The position numbers and the translations under genes were made by a program. From contig NW_024609884.1 in NCBI RefSeq assembly GCF_016920785.2, positions 34,640,080 to 34,704,079 on the forward strand: DNA of 64,000 nt, given 5' to 3'. The notes below the pieces were generated by a model. That model was given only the letters and a program-made list of their open reading frames with translations. It was not told the DNA's origin and ran no database searches. Source of the stretch: Ixodes scapularis (Eukaryota > Arthropoda > Arachnida > Ixodida > Ixodidae). The number at the start of each line of letters is the position of its first letter. Within the stretch, counting starts at the first letter, position 1. Positions 23,238-33,337 of the stretch are shown one piece after another.

Positions 23238-24668
23238 ATGTCCACCAGAACTCCCTCACTAACGGCAAGTCAAAGAGCTGCAACCGACCGATACAGCGTG
23301 AGTTCCTCGATATGCGGTACATCTCTTGCAAAATCGGAGTACGAAGCTTCCGCTGCTGACTTGGCAGAAGACCTCGCAGCTGGTCAACATTCAAATATCA
23401 ACGTATTGAATGCCGAAGAGTCACAACTCTGTGACATGGAGCTCAACGACGACGAAGAAGGCTGGCAGACCAAAGGAGCTAAAAAACGCAAGAAGACTGA
23501 CTCAAACTCAAGCAAAAGCACGGATACAGTTACCCACTCGCCGAAAGTGACAGAGGGGCTGACTGTCATCTTTGTATCAACGGTTGAAAATCAGCTCATC
23601 GCAACACTCAGCAGCCTTAAACTGTCAATTGCTTTGGAACAAATGTGCCCGGAGTGCATTCTTAAGGTCCGTCCCAACAAAAGACTCAACCTAATTGCAG
23701 TAGACACGCGCAATGGCCAGACGACTCGAACGCTCCTTGCCTGCTCCGAGCTTTGTGGAATGAAGGTCAGAGCATATGAGCCGGTTCCGCGACACTACGC
23801 CGTCGGAGTCATCACAGACGTTGATCCTGCGCTTTCTGAAGTAGAGATCGAACAGAACGTGAGATCTCCGGAAGGTCGAGTGGCAAGATTGCGACGACTT
23901 GGCAAGAGCACAGCAGTGAAGCTGTCCTTCTCTACAACGACACTGCCAAGCTATGTTTACCTCGGCCATGTCCGTCACCCAGTTTCTCTATTCAAGGAAC
24001 GCCCCATACAGTGCCGTAAGTGTTGCGCGTATGGACACCGAGAAGCGACTTGCAAGCGACCTCCTATTTGTAGCCGCTGCGGAGATTTACATGAGAGCAA
24101 CACCGAGTGTTCGGCGCAGGAAAAGTGTGTCAACTGTGGACAACCTCACGCTGCCACTTCTTCATCCTGCCCCAAATGGAAGAAAGAAAGCGAGACTCGC
24201 AACTACGCACGTCAACATGCCGTTGATTTTCGTGCTGCAAGGACAGCTGTCCAACAGTATAAGACAGCCAACGCAAATCAAAATGGTCAGCCCCCTCCAA
24301 GCCCACCGAAAAAAAGGAATGATCCCATCAAGGAGCCTAATGTCAGTGCTGTGAATTACGCTGCAGCACTTCAGCGAAAAGGCGAAACGACGCAGGGAGC
24401 TTCTGAATTGAACAACCACCACACCTGCACTGTGGAATCGAAAGCCGACACTGTCAGACCAGCATTGAATGTGACGCCTGCACTGAAGCCGCAGCCTCCT
24501 CCCAGCCCGAATGCTGAACCTACAGCTAAATCTGCATGGGAAAGCTGCATTCCACTTCTTCAGAAGGCAACCCGCATGGCTCACGCTTTTATATCTACTG
24601 TGGATGCGCAGTGGGCACGACTTCTCCTCTCATTCCTTAACATGATTCTTCCTCTTATGGAGTCATAG
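23238..24668 (+). CDS. I-like LINE ORF1 (Gag-like, three zinc knuckles)
   Basis: The 476-residue frame begins at the first in-frame ATG of the element (23238) and ends at TAG 24668. The N-terminal ~100 residues are Ser/Asp/Glu-rich with a basic patch (KKRKKTDS). A central domain (about residues 105-250) resembles the RRM-like Gag fold of jockey/I ORF1 proteins. Three cysteine-histidine knuckles follow at about residues 258-320: CRKCCAYGHREATC, CSRCGDLHESNTEC and CVNCGQPHAATSSSC. A proline-rich, low-complexity tail follows. The family packages element RNA into ribonucleoprotein. No stops or frameshifts are visible. It overlaps the ORF2 frame by 28 nt. Confidence 0.9.
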   Translation: MSTRTPSLTASQRAATDRYSVSSSICGTSLAKSEYEASAADLAEDLAAGQHSNINVLNAEESQLCDMELNDDEEGWQTKGAKKRKKTDSNSSKSTDTVTHSPKVTEGLTVIFVSTVENQLIATLSSLKLSIALEQMCPECILKVRPNKRLNLIAVDTRNGQTTRTLLACSELCGMKVRAYEPVPRHYAVGVITDVDPALSEVEIEQNVRSPEGRVARLRRLGKSTAVKLSFSTTTLPSYVYLGHVRHPVSLFKERPIQCRKCCAYGHREATCKRPPICSRCGDLHESNTECSAQEKCVNCGQPHAATSSSCPKWKKESETRNYARQHAVDFRAARTAVQQYKTANANQNGQPPPSPPKKRNDPIKEPNVSAVNYAAALQRKGETTQGASELNNHHTCTVESKADTVRPALNVTPALKPQPPPSPNAEPTAKSAWESCIPLLQKATRMAHAFISTVDAQWARLLLSFLNMILPLMES

Positions 24669-25456
24669 TAAAGGGAGGGAAAGCCAACAGGCCGTGTCAA
24701 CGAAACCGGAACCCCAAATTCCCATCGATTCTCCAATGGAACGTGAACGGCCTTCGTACACGCATTCCTGAACTTCGGCAAATTCTACAGCAGAGAACCA
24801 TAGATGTAGTTGCACTTCAAGAAACCAACATCCTACAAGGTGAGGTAGGACTCTCTCCATATGTTTTCTACAATTCTACCACAATTGACTCAAATACTAG
24901 GTCTCGAGTTTCACTTTTGGTGAGATCAAGCCTCCATCAAAGCGTCCTGGACCTTTCAGATCTCTGCTCATTAACGGCAGAGTATGCGGGAGTCATAGTA
25001 AGGCTCGGCACGCAAGACACCACAATAGTTTCCATTTACGTAGCCCCTGGGGGCACATGGGACCCAGATGTGTTGCACCAAATTCAACAGAGAGCTAAAG
25101 GTGAACTTTTATTAGCTGGAGATTTCAACGCACACAACATGAACTGGGGTGATAGCCGAACCAACAGAAGGGGAAGACGCCTGGAAGACACCATTGCGGC
25201 CCTGAACCTCACAACTCTAAACAGCGGAGCACCCACATTTATCCGTAAAGGGGTCAGAAAAAGCGTCCTTGATCTCACATTTGCATCGCCTGCGATTAAA
25301 GTGTCGTGGGCAACACAACCAGACACATGGGGTAGCGACCATGTTCCCATCATTATAGCCTCGCCGAACGCAAGTGCAGTCGCCACCAGAACATGCAAAG
25401 TAGTCAACTGGGACCTTTACCGTGAATATATGGCAGCATCGGTAACTTGCGGCTGA
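24641..25456 (+). CDS. I-like LINE ORF2, endonuclease part (frameshift at its end)
   Basis: The frame is open from 24641 (after TAA 24638-24640) to TGA 25456 and overlaps ORF1 in the -1 frame. No ATG precedes the first catalytic motif ILQWNVNGLRTR (about 24728-24763); ATA at 24665 could be a lost start, or initiation may use reinitiation or frameshifting. APE endonuclease residues are present: QWN, ALQETN, LLLAGDFNAHN, and WGSDH near 25330. The domain cuts target DNA for target-primed reverse transcription. A shift of one base near 25440-25455 puts the rest of ORF2 in another frame, in which the continuation ADATDLPAIIENCI is evident. This is the main defect of the copy. Confidence 0.88.
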   Translation, partial: HDSSSYGVIVKGGKANRPCQRNRNPKFPSILQWNVNGLRTRIPELRQILQQRTIDVVALQETNILQGEVGLSPYVFYNSTTIDSNTRSRVSLLVRSSLHQSVLDLSDLCSLTAEYAGVIVRLGTQDTTIVSIYVAPGGTWDPDVLHQIQQRAKGELLLAGDFNAHNMNWGDSRTNRRGRRLEDTIAALNLTTLNSGAPTFIRKGVRKSVLDLTFASPAIKVSWATQPDTWGSDHVPIIIASPNASAVATRTCKVVNWDLYREYMAASVTCG

Positions 25457-28352
25457 CGCTACAGACCTACCTGCCATCATTGAAAACTGCATTCGACGAG
25501 CGACCCGACTAGTGAAGGTTCCCATCACGCGACCTGTCCCGGACCTAGAGTTTCTCAACCTCCGAGCGGCACGGAGACAAGCCCAACGACGGGCTATGCA
25601 CACAGATACAGAATACGACTGGGCACGTTACAAAAAAATAGATGCGGCGTTCAGGAGGCACACGAAAAAATTGCAGCGCCATCAGTGGGCTCAAAAATGT
25701 ATTTCCTTCGGGAATCCGAGGGGAGCCGCGCAAGCTTGGCGGTTAGTTGGCGCCTTGGCAGCTGCGAAGGTCCCTTGTCACCCAATTGCAGCACTCGCCA
25801 TCAGGAACGACAGAACCATGACTGAAATGGCAGAACTGCTAGCTGATGAATTTGCGTGCCCCCTTCCTCCACCAGCCGTGGCTTTACCCCAAGAGCTGAT
25901 AGGCCCTTCCATTTCTGAAGCATCCACAGCAGATGACGACTTCACCATCTTTGAACTGCAATATGTGCTCCGACACTGCAAACGCCGAAGTGCACCCGGG
26001 CCAGATGGAATCACGTATCAAGCATTGAAAAACATAGACCAAGCTTATCATCCACAACTTTTAGAGACACTCAACTCAATATGGAGAACAGGCATTCTGC
26101 CTATGACCTGGCTAGAATCAATCGTAATTCCGGTATTGAAATGCGGTAAGCCGAGCCACTCCTCTTCATCCTATAGACCTGTGTCCCTGACAAGCTGCCT
26201 GGGAAAGATACTTGAGCGCCTGGTCTTGAGACGTCTGACATGGCACCTAGAGCAATCACATGCGCTGCCACACCAGCTGTCAGGATTTCGTGCGAAGAGG
26301 TGTACAGCAGACGCAATGGGCGACTTGGCATCTGCACTCGAAGAGGCAAAAGCATGCCGCAACATGCTTCACTGTGTGTTCTTAGACATAAAGCGGGCAT
26401 TTGATACACTTCCGCATATTGTTATCCTCCAGCGCCTCAGACATCTCGGAGTAAAAGGGAAAATGCTTGAATATATTAAGGCATTTCTCTCTGGTAGAAC
26501 GATTCGGGTCAGGGTCCCGGGAGCGCTTAGCAGTCCACGTATTGTGACTCAGGGCGTTCCACAGGGAAGTGTCCTTAGTCCTTTACTTTTCAATGTGGCC
26601 ATGGCAACGCTTCCAAGCTCACTTCGCCAGCAGGGACCGTTCCTTGTACAGATATCCATCTATGCGGATGATGTGGCTCTTTGGTGCGCTGGCCCAACTC
26701 GAAGGGCAAGGAAGATTCGTTGTCAACTCCAAGAGGCACTCGATACAATCTGCATTGCCATCGAAAAACTCGGACTGACACTTTCCCCTGAGAAAACAGC
26801 AGCGCTGCTTTACCGTCCGAGAGGACGCCCCCCCGAACAAGCGCTGCAACTCAAGATGGCTGGGATGCCAGTCAAGAGAGTGAGGACACATAGATATCTT
26901 GGATTGTTGTTGGATGATCGGGTAACCTGGAGACCGGAAGTCCGCAAAGTTCTCTCCAAGTGCCGCAGCCTTCTCGGAGTTCTACGGTGCCTCCGCGGCC
27001 ATGCCTGGGGAACACCACAACACGCCCTCCTTCAGTTATATAAAGGTTTAATCCTTTCCCGCCTACATTATACTTTGCCACTTCTCAACATCGGACCAGC
27101 ACAACAACGTGATGTTGAAACATTTCACCGTGTGGCACTAAGGATGTGCGTCGGACTGCCGCGATACGCGGGAAACGTTGCCACACTCGTTGCTGCCGAG
27201 GAATGGCCTGTTTTTCTCCGGGCTGATGAGCGCGCCTGCCGTCACCTTGCGAGAATTCATGGTGTATCCTCTGGGAGTTCACTACTCTCACACATCCTTG
27301 ACCGCCCCAACTCCCGCTTTGGCTATTTGGCTAGACAGTTCGAAGATCTTATAGGACCGCCCGGACATATCCCTCCACCCCCGCAGCCCCATCTAGAAGT
27401 ACCACTGACGATAAGTGAAACTCTCCCTTACATGCATAGCAAGGCGAGTGTTTCTGGGACTATTTCTCGCCTTTTGACCCAGGAACTACTATGCACAGAG
27501 TATATTGGATGGCTGCAAGTATACACCGACGGCTCCACTAGTCCGGCGACAGGAACTACCACGACAGCAGTCTTCATCCCAACTCACAACGTCTGCATTG
27601 CAGACAGACTAAACTTCGCCACAACCTCTACTACTGCGGAGCTGGTGGCTATTTGGCGGGCTTTGGAGCTCCTAGTGCGAAGTGGAACGCCAGGGAGAGC
27701 AGTCATCCTCACAGATTCGAAATCTGCTCTTCATCTTCTCCGGAACCCCGAGACAGGCATTCCATTAACTGCAACAACTGTAGCATCTGCCAGGTCGGCT
27801 GAAAGAAAGGGTTGGCAACTTGCTTTTCAGTGGTGTCCTGCGCACACTGGAATTGCGGGAAATGAGAAGGCGGATGCCCTCGCTACTGAGGCCCATGGAC
27901 TTGAGACCCCAACCATTTCCCTTCGCCGGTACAACGAAGCATGGCGATTTATACGAAATTTCTACCAGAAGCGCCACCCACACCGAGAGACGGCTGAAGG
28001 ACGGCCCCCTCCAGCAATCCCCCGCAAGCTGTCAAGACAACAAGCGTCAATGTTACATCGGCTGAGGGCAAACTGCGCAAACACAAGGTCAACTCTGCAC
28101 AAACTTAAACGAGTCAATAGTCCTGACTGCCTACACTGTGGAGCCCTAGAGGACATTGAACACGTGCTACTAGTATGCACAGAATACGAAGAAGAGCGTA
28201 AAACCTTGTTTCAACGCTACACTTTCAATGGACTTCCTTCCTCCAACACTCGGGAACTCCTCATCCCAGAAGCCACACGTCGGCTTGTCCAGAGGGCTTA
28301 CAAAGACCTCTTGGATTTTTTGATTGAGACTGGTTTGGCAGACCGTCTTTGA
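25456..28352 (+). CDS. I-like LINE ORF2, reverse transcriptase, RNase H and CCHC
   Basis: After the frameshift the frame is open to TGA 28352 (about 960 codons). Counting residues from the GTG at 25512: RT motif SAPGPDGITYQAL, then FLDIKRAFDTLPH (motif A, ~290), QGVPQGSVLSPLLFN (B, ~347), IYADDVALW (C, 383) and HRYLGLLLDD (E). RNase H follows at about 670-795 with VYTDGS, TAELVAIWRALELL, LTDSKSALHLL and WCPAHTGIAGNEKADALA, so the Asp-Glu-Asp and His/Asp residues are all present. A terminal zinc motif, CLHCGALEDIEHVLLVC (CX2CX7HX4C), is at about 876. All catalytic residues I can check are intact. Confidence 0.92.
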
Positions 28353-28588
28353 TCAAATACCAGACACCGCAAACAGCAAGGTTGTTAAATTGAAACCCAC
28401 ATTTGTGCCAAACCCCCATCACATTATTGGACTGGTTTCCAAATTTCCACACTATCTCTTTTAGCCACCTACGGATCCTCCCCCTTCCCCAAGCCGGGTA
28501 GCGACTCGCCCCGTACAGGAGGCCAACATCTCTCCCGGCTTTCCCTTTCCTTCTCTGGACCTCACAACAAGAAGAAGAAGAAGAAGAA
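28353..28588 (+). mobile_element. I-like LINE 3' UTR and (AAG)n tail
   Basis: Non-coding sequence ending CTCACAACAAG followed by AAG repeats, then the right TSD. A trinucleotide tail instead of poly(A) is typical of I-group LINEs. Confidence 0.85.
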
Positions 28589-28601
28589 GCGAGCGCTCGG
28601 A
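28589..28601. repeat. target-site duplication, right copy
   Basis: Exact copy of 23030-23042. The first G may belong to the AAG tail, so the TSD is at least 12 bp. Confidence 0.9.
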
Positions 28602-28866
28602 GAACAGCCAGCGGAGACCACGTGACATCCGACGCAATCGTGGCTTAGTTCGTCCGTTCGTCGCGGGAAGAGCAATGCTACGGCGAGGCTGACGTCGAGA
28701 GGACGGCCTAGTCGTTCCAGCCACCGAAGCGGCTGCTTTTGTACGAATGTTGAGTTACGGGTTAATCTTCTACATAATCTTGTTGGGGGACAATAGCGAC
28801 TTCTGGAAAACACAACAGTGATTTTCGGGAAGAGGGGAGATCCTCCTTCCCCTCTTTTCTCGTCGG

Positions 28867-29000
28867 GTCAAGAACGGTGGAAGCTTTCCCACCTCTTGCC
28901 ACTTTAGCGGAGCGAACGCTGGAGGGGAGACGACCTCCTCTCCAGCGTTCGCTCTGCTGAAGTGGAAAGAGGTGGGAGGAGCTTCCACTTCGTTCTTGAC
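28867..29000. repeat. foldback palindrome (134 bp)
   Basis: GTCAAGAAC at 28867 and GTTCTTGAC ending at 29000 bound arms that include CCACCTCTT, GAGCGAACGCTGGAG and their complements. It looks like a foldback MITE core. The flanking sequence to 29218 ends in CGAAATTTCGTTGTAGTATCCCTTTAA, an orphan TIR-like end. Confidence 0.8.
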
Positions 29001-29218
29001 CTGTCACCGATTGTAGCTGTCAATGTTCCTAGACGGGCATTACAAACGAGGCGTTGGCGACATCCACCAGGTGCTCTTTGCTAATCGTTCAATTCGTTTT
29101 AAAGTTACTTTCGGTGACTTTTTAAACAAGATATTGGTGTGTTCGATGTGATAGTGTTTTATTGAACAAATATAGACCAAAAAATAAGCGCCGAAATTTC
29201 GTTGTAGTATCCCTTTAA

Positions 29219-29431
29219 GCTAATTAAAGAAAAATACCTTCTTTGGAAACGATGCCGGAGGTGTCCTAATAACAATGATTTGTGCAATGAGTTTCGACAA
29301 GTTAGAAATAAGGTAAACGCAGTGATTCGCTCTTCAAAGCGAAGATATTTCAAATCAAATTTTGAGAAATCCAGGTTTAACTCGGCTAGAACATGGTCGC
29401 TGATTAATCAATTTCGAGGTACTGGTGCTGA
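29219..29431 (+). pseudogene. CR1-like LINE 3, segment between endonuclease and RT
   Basis: Translation reads KLIKEKYLLWKRCRR and then VRNKVNAVIRSSKRRYF, ARTWSLINQFRGTG, the helical linker upstream of RT in this family. It is interrupted at 29431 by the Penelope-like element; the TSD ACTGGTGCTGA (29421-29431) recurs at 32034-32044, where the LINE continues in frame. Confidence 0.85.
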
Positions 29432-29859
29432 TAACGTAGCAGCTTGGGCGAGTTCACACTACAGCGCACACTGCAAACATACGTACACACACACCGTACG
29501 CTCACTCCTTACACACAAAAAAGAAAGGAAAAATTCAAACGAACCGCGCTGACTGACAACTCGTTTTTATATACTTTGTCTTCTTCTACGTCTGGAACTA
29601 CCGAATTTCCCGAATCACGCGCACCAATCTCCTAGACGCCTAGAAAAACAAAATTTATTTTTCTCTCAGGTTCGAAGATGGTGTACTGATACAGTTTTCA
29701 TAATTCCTGACAATGTGTTCGGCCTCAATATTTTTTCTCGTTAATTGATTACTGTGCCTACCTAAAATTGTACAAGATATTTCCGAAGACAATTTTCTAT
29801 ATCTAGTCTCGGTCTACCTACCTACACTCGACCTTCATTACCTGAGAAGAAAAACCTTA

Positions 29860-30095
29860 TCTACAGAAGAAAGGTATTTGCATTGGGTCGTGTATAGCTC
29901 CAGTGCTAAGTGATCTCCACCTCGCCCACCAAAACAGACTATTGAACCATTGCCCTGACTCCCCCAGAGTTGCCAGAGTATTTCGGTACGTTGACGATTA
30001 TTTAATCATTCTTGACATCGAGAACATCCATTTACTAACCACTGTGACCAGCATTCTGTCAACTTTCAAAAACTGCCTGGAACCATTGGATATTA
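29860..30095 (+). pseudogene. Penelope-like RT fragment, N-terminal side of the MITE
   Basis: The frame reads SCIAPVLSDLHLAHQNRLL and then VARVFRYVDDYLIIL. The APVLSD...FRYVDD order is characteristic of Penelope-like RTs. It is cut at 30095 by a TIR element; the next PLE codons (THELPEESSIRFLDLRL) resume at 30796. Confidence 0.85.
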
Positions 30096-30788
30096 GCTAG
30101 GCCACATAGTTCCCGGTGTTTATTTATGTAAAAAATCAGCGGATGTTTTTCGGTGTTTATTTCTTTCCAAAATACCGGTACATTCGGTGAATTGTCTCGT
30201 TCAGACGCTTAAAACGGCTTTTATCGAAGGAAAAAATCGCGAATAGAAACAAACAATTAAGACTCGAAACGGTTGAACTTTTATTTACATCCGATACACA
30301 ATGTTCCTGATACTTGATTATTGCGATATATACTTCTTTTCAGCTTAAGTTGAGACACGCTTCGACACAAGCAATATATAAGACACTCCAAACCACCCCA
30401 CTAGCGTCCACAAGGGAGGCCAGCCTTCAACGGGGCAATCTACAAAATAGGACAATGAGGCCAAACTTTTGGAGAGATAAACCAAAGGTCGAAGGAACCA
30501 GCATAGGTAGAAAAAGCACACCTCGATTAATAAGAGACCTATGGAGATCTATGCTGACAATCATCCGAAAACAACGACAATAAAAAAGAAAGAAAAGAAA
30601 CGTGTTTGACAAACGTCTACAAAACACTTGCTCGGCAAAAAAAAAAAAAAAAAAAAATATACTGCCGTTTGTACCAAAAAGTTTAAATTCGGTATCTTTC
30701 GGTTTTAACCGATTTTTTTTTTTTTTATTTCGACAGCGGCGGATGTTTATTGGTGTTTTTCGGTTAAAACCGGAAAGTGTACGGCCTA
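30096..30788. mobile_element. TIR element (MITE) nested in the PLE, 7-bp TSD
   Basis: The insertion is bracketed by GATATTA (30089-30095 and 30789-30795). Its ends are TAGGCCACATAGTTCCCGG and the near-complement CCGGAAAGTGTACGGCCTA. Inner parts share CGGTGTTTAT and GCGGATGTTTTTCGGTG words in inverted order. Removing the insertion restores the PLE reading frame across the site. An 8-bp hAT-type TSD with one mismatch is possible. No transposase frame is present. Confidence 0.8.
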
Positions 30789-31138
30789 GATATTACTCAT
30801 GAGCTTCCGGAAGAAAGCTCTATCCGATTCTTAGATCTCAGGCTCCATTTCCGACATAATCACTTATGAGCCAAGGGGTAAAAAAACAATTCTTCCTTTC
30901 AATTCGGCACATTCTAAGCTGGTAAAAAGAGGAATCGTAAAATAATGTCTAAACAACTCTCTTCAAAAATCTTGCGAGGACTTCATTTCAGTAAGCTTTG
31001 ATGCGCAAATTTCAAGATTAATATCTGTCGGATATCAAATCTCTTGATTAACATCGATTGCGGAGAGCATCCTGAAAACCAAAAATAAAGGAACGTCTGT
31101 CACACCAAGAGCCAGCGATAGAACCACGAGACTATTCG

Positions 31139-31342
31139 TTCATGATACTGCTTCACAGCGCACAAGATCAGACACACTTAAAAGTAATTTCACGCATACA
31201 CAGGAAGAACACTAACGCAGCGCTGACTGACAACTCAAGTCACTTGAGCTGTCAGTCAGCGCTGCGTGAGTGTTGTTCCTGTGTATGCCTGAAATTACTT
31301 TTAAGTGTGTCTGATCTTGTGCGCTGTGAAGCAGTATCATGA
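31139..31342. repeat. ~204-bp palindrome in the PLE
   Basis: TTCATGATACTGCTTCACAG at 31139 returns as its complement ending at 31342. The arms include CACAAGATCAGACACAC and GCAGCGCTGACTGACA. The sequence just to its right, CCAACTCGCCCAAGCT, is the complement of AGCTTGGGCGAGTT at the left end of the PLE, and GCGCTGACTGACAACTC is shared too. It is therefore probably an inverted terminal piece of a related PLE. Confidence 0.8.
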
Positions 31343-31374
31343 ATAACCAACTCGCCCAAGCTGAAGTTCTGACT

Positions 31375-31891
31375 ATAGTCGTTCTTTCCTACATACACAG
31401 GTTCTCGCATGGCATCAAAAATCGCTAATAAGTTCAACATAGACGTCGTCTACTCTGCTCCCAATAAGCTTGCCAACCTGTGCAAACAAGTCAACTCACC
31501 ATACACCCACCGAACAGTAAGTTGTACCAAGAAACATCAGAACAGCTTCGTCGAGTGCGTATAGAGGACGTGGTGTATTCATTTCCCCTTTCGTGCAGGA
31601 AAATGTGCATAAGACAGACTGTACCCGTTGAACACAAAAACAATAGCACCAGGGCTAACTCTGGCCACCTTGGCATACACTGCCGTGATTAGCGGGTGCG
31701 AGGTTCACATGCCATCTTGTACAATTTTAGGTAGGCACAGTAATCAATTAACGAGAGAAATTATTGAAGCCGAACACATCATCAGGAATTATGAAAACTG
31801 TGTCAGTAAACCATCTTTGAACCTGACAGAAGAAGAAAAATGTTTTTATGCGTCTAGGAGATCGGTGCGCTTGATTCGGGAAATTCGGTAG
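31375..31891 (+). pseudogene. Penelope-like GIY-YIG endonuclease fragment
   Basis: The region reads in two frames: VVYSAPNKLANLC then, in the other frame, EDVVYSFPLSCRKMCIRQT, GHLGIHCRD and TREIIEAEHIIRNYENCVS. The VVYxxPLSCGKxYIGQT-type stretch is the GIY-YIG motif of Penelope elements, here with the second Tyr and the Gly substituted. The C-terminal PSLNLTEEEKCFY segment is also typical. In the family this domain cuts target DNA; here it is inactive. Confidence 0.82.
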
Positions 31892-32033
31892 TTCCAGACG
31901 TAGAAGAGCACAAAGTATATAAAAACGAGTTGTCAGACAGTGCGGTTCGTTTGAATTTTTCCTTTCTTTTTCGTCTGCGGAGTGAGTGTATGGTGTGAGT
32001 GTACGTTTGCAGTGTGCGCTTTAGTGTGTGTTA

Positions 32034-33337
32034 ACTGGTGCTGAGCGTTCCATTGATGACGCTCTCGAAATAAATTTTGGTTCACTCACATCCTCACTAG
32101 CCGAACGTTTCAACAACTTCTTGGCCAAATATTCTGGCGTGTGTAGAGGCCCTGTTGATAATTCGTGCACATTGAGTGACGCATCTCTAAAGTCAGCTTT
32201 CCTTCCCTTTTTAAATGAGATCGATCTCCATTCTATGTTGTTTAGTTTCAAAACCAGTGCCACGTCAGGCTTTTTTAGCCTTTTGCACTGGCCCTTCTTT
32301 CGGGCTCTGCCCGAAGGAAAACAAATAAAAAGAATAAAAGAATAAATCAAGCAAGTCACCTGATGCTGATGGCATTCGCGTATATGATCTGCATAGGAAT
32401 TTCACACGAATTAAGGATGTTCTTCTGGTTACGCTGAATAGCTTTCTTGCCAACATACCTGATGGTCTAAAGGTTGCCATTGTAAGACCCCTCTTCAAAG
32501 GAGGCGTCCCATCGAACATCGAGAATTATCGCCCTATTTTTTTATTGCCAATTTTAAGCCAAATTCTTGAGAAACACCTTTCAGTCGATATATAGTTTTT
32601 TCGGATAAGAATAAAATCTTTTCACCCACTCAGTACGGTTTTATTGCTGGAAAAGGCACGCAGCCAGCCCCTTGATGGTTTCTCTGATAACTTATATTCC
32701 ACGCTTGAAAATAATATCTTCGCACGTACCACTTTCTCTTGGCGTGTCTAGGGCCTTTGACATTGTTAGCCACCAGTTGCTCCTAAGTAAATTACATCGC
32801 CTGGGTTTTCGTGGCCCTTTTTATTCTTTACTAGAAAACTTCCTTTCTCAACGTTCTCAACTCGTGTCAATCGGCGCCTTTAAAAGTTATCTTCTTCCTC
32901 TTAAGGCGGGGGTGCCTCAGGGTTCAGTATTATCGCCTCTACTTTTCAACATTTTTGTTAATGACATGATGATTGGATGCACGCTCTACCAAGACGCCGA
33001 CGATACCCTTCTTGTATCGCGTCATATCAATTTCCATGACTCTGTCAACACACTTGAGGAGAATGCTATCCATATAATGGACCGGCTTGCTGACATGATG
33101 GACGTAAATAGGTCCAAAACAAAGCTGGTTTGTTTTCGTAACCCTCTCAAAAGCCATCCTGCTAATGTGAAGTTTCTTCACCGATATAAATGTGATCCAT
33201 GTACATGATTAACGATCGAGTCAGTTAATCATGTTGAATATTTAGGTGTTTATTTTGGATTTTGGTGTGTCGTGGAACACACATATGTATACTTATGTAG
33301 CAAACTACGAGCTTTATCCTTCTTGCTTTATAGACGC
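32034..33337 (+). pseudogene. CR1-like LINE 3, reverse transcriptase
   Basis: The LINE continues after the PLE with RSIDDALEINFGSL and then DLHSMLFSFKTSATS. After an 84-bp insertion it goes on with SPDADGIRVYDLHRNF, VAIVRPLFKGGVP, an FDIVSHQLLL motif A, GVPQGSVLSPLLFN (about 32910), a decayed motif C (YQDADDTLL: the Tyr-Ala of YADD is altered), RSKTKLVCFRNPLKS and VSWNTHMYT near 33275. At least three frameshifts are present. Homology fades by about 33337. It is closely related to LINEs 1 and 2. Confidence 0.85.
32267..32350 (+). mobile_element. 84-bp LINE 3'-tail insertion
   Basis: This stretch interrupts LINE 3 coding sequence between the TSATS and SPDADG codons. It has a short hairpin (CCTTCTTTCGGGC...GCCCGAAGG) followed by an A-rich (AAATA)-type tail, the shape of a severely 5'-truncated LINE copy (compare the LINE tail at 43725-43790). 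Confidence 0.55.

Larger units (their letters stand above)
23043..28588 (+). mobile_element. full-length I-like non-LTR retrotransposon (5.5 kb)
   Basis: The element spans a 195-bp 5' UTR, ORF1, ORF2 with APE endonuclease, RT and RNase H, a ~220-bp 3' UTR and an (AAG)n tail (28569-28588). Both ends are fixed by a perfect 13-bp TSD (23030-23042 and 28589-28601). RNase H in a LINE with a zinc-knuckle ORF1 places it in the I group (I/Loa/R1 relatives); the precise clade needs a tree. Only one frameshift is evident (about 25440-25455), so the copy is recent compared with everything around it. Confidence 0.92.
29432..32033 (+). mobile_element. Penelope-like element (PLE) inserted in LINE 3
   Basis: The boundaries are set by an 11-bp TSD, ACTGGTGCTGA. 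Long terminal inverted repeats of about 190 bp are visible: AGCGCACACTGCAAAC, GAAAGGAAAAATTCAAACGA, GACAACTCGTTTTTATATAC and CTACGTCTGGAACTACCGAA on the left, and their complements at 31845-32030. Between them lie a PLE-type RT fragment and a GIY-YIG endonuclease fragment, the two domains that define the family. Terminal repeats in inverted orientation are known for Penelope elements. The copy is dead: it has stops and frameshifts plus two nested insertions (30096-30788 and about 31139-31365). Confidence 0.88.
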
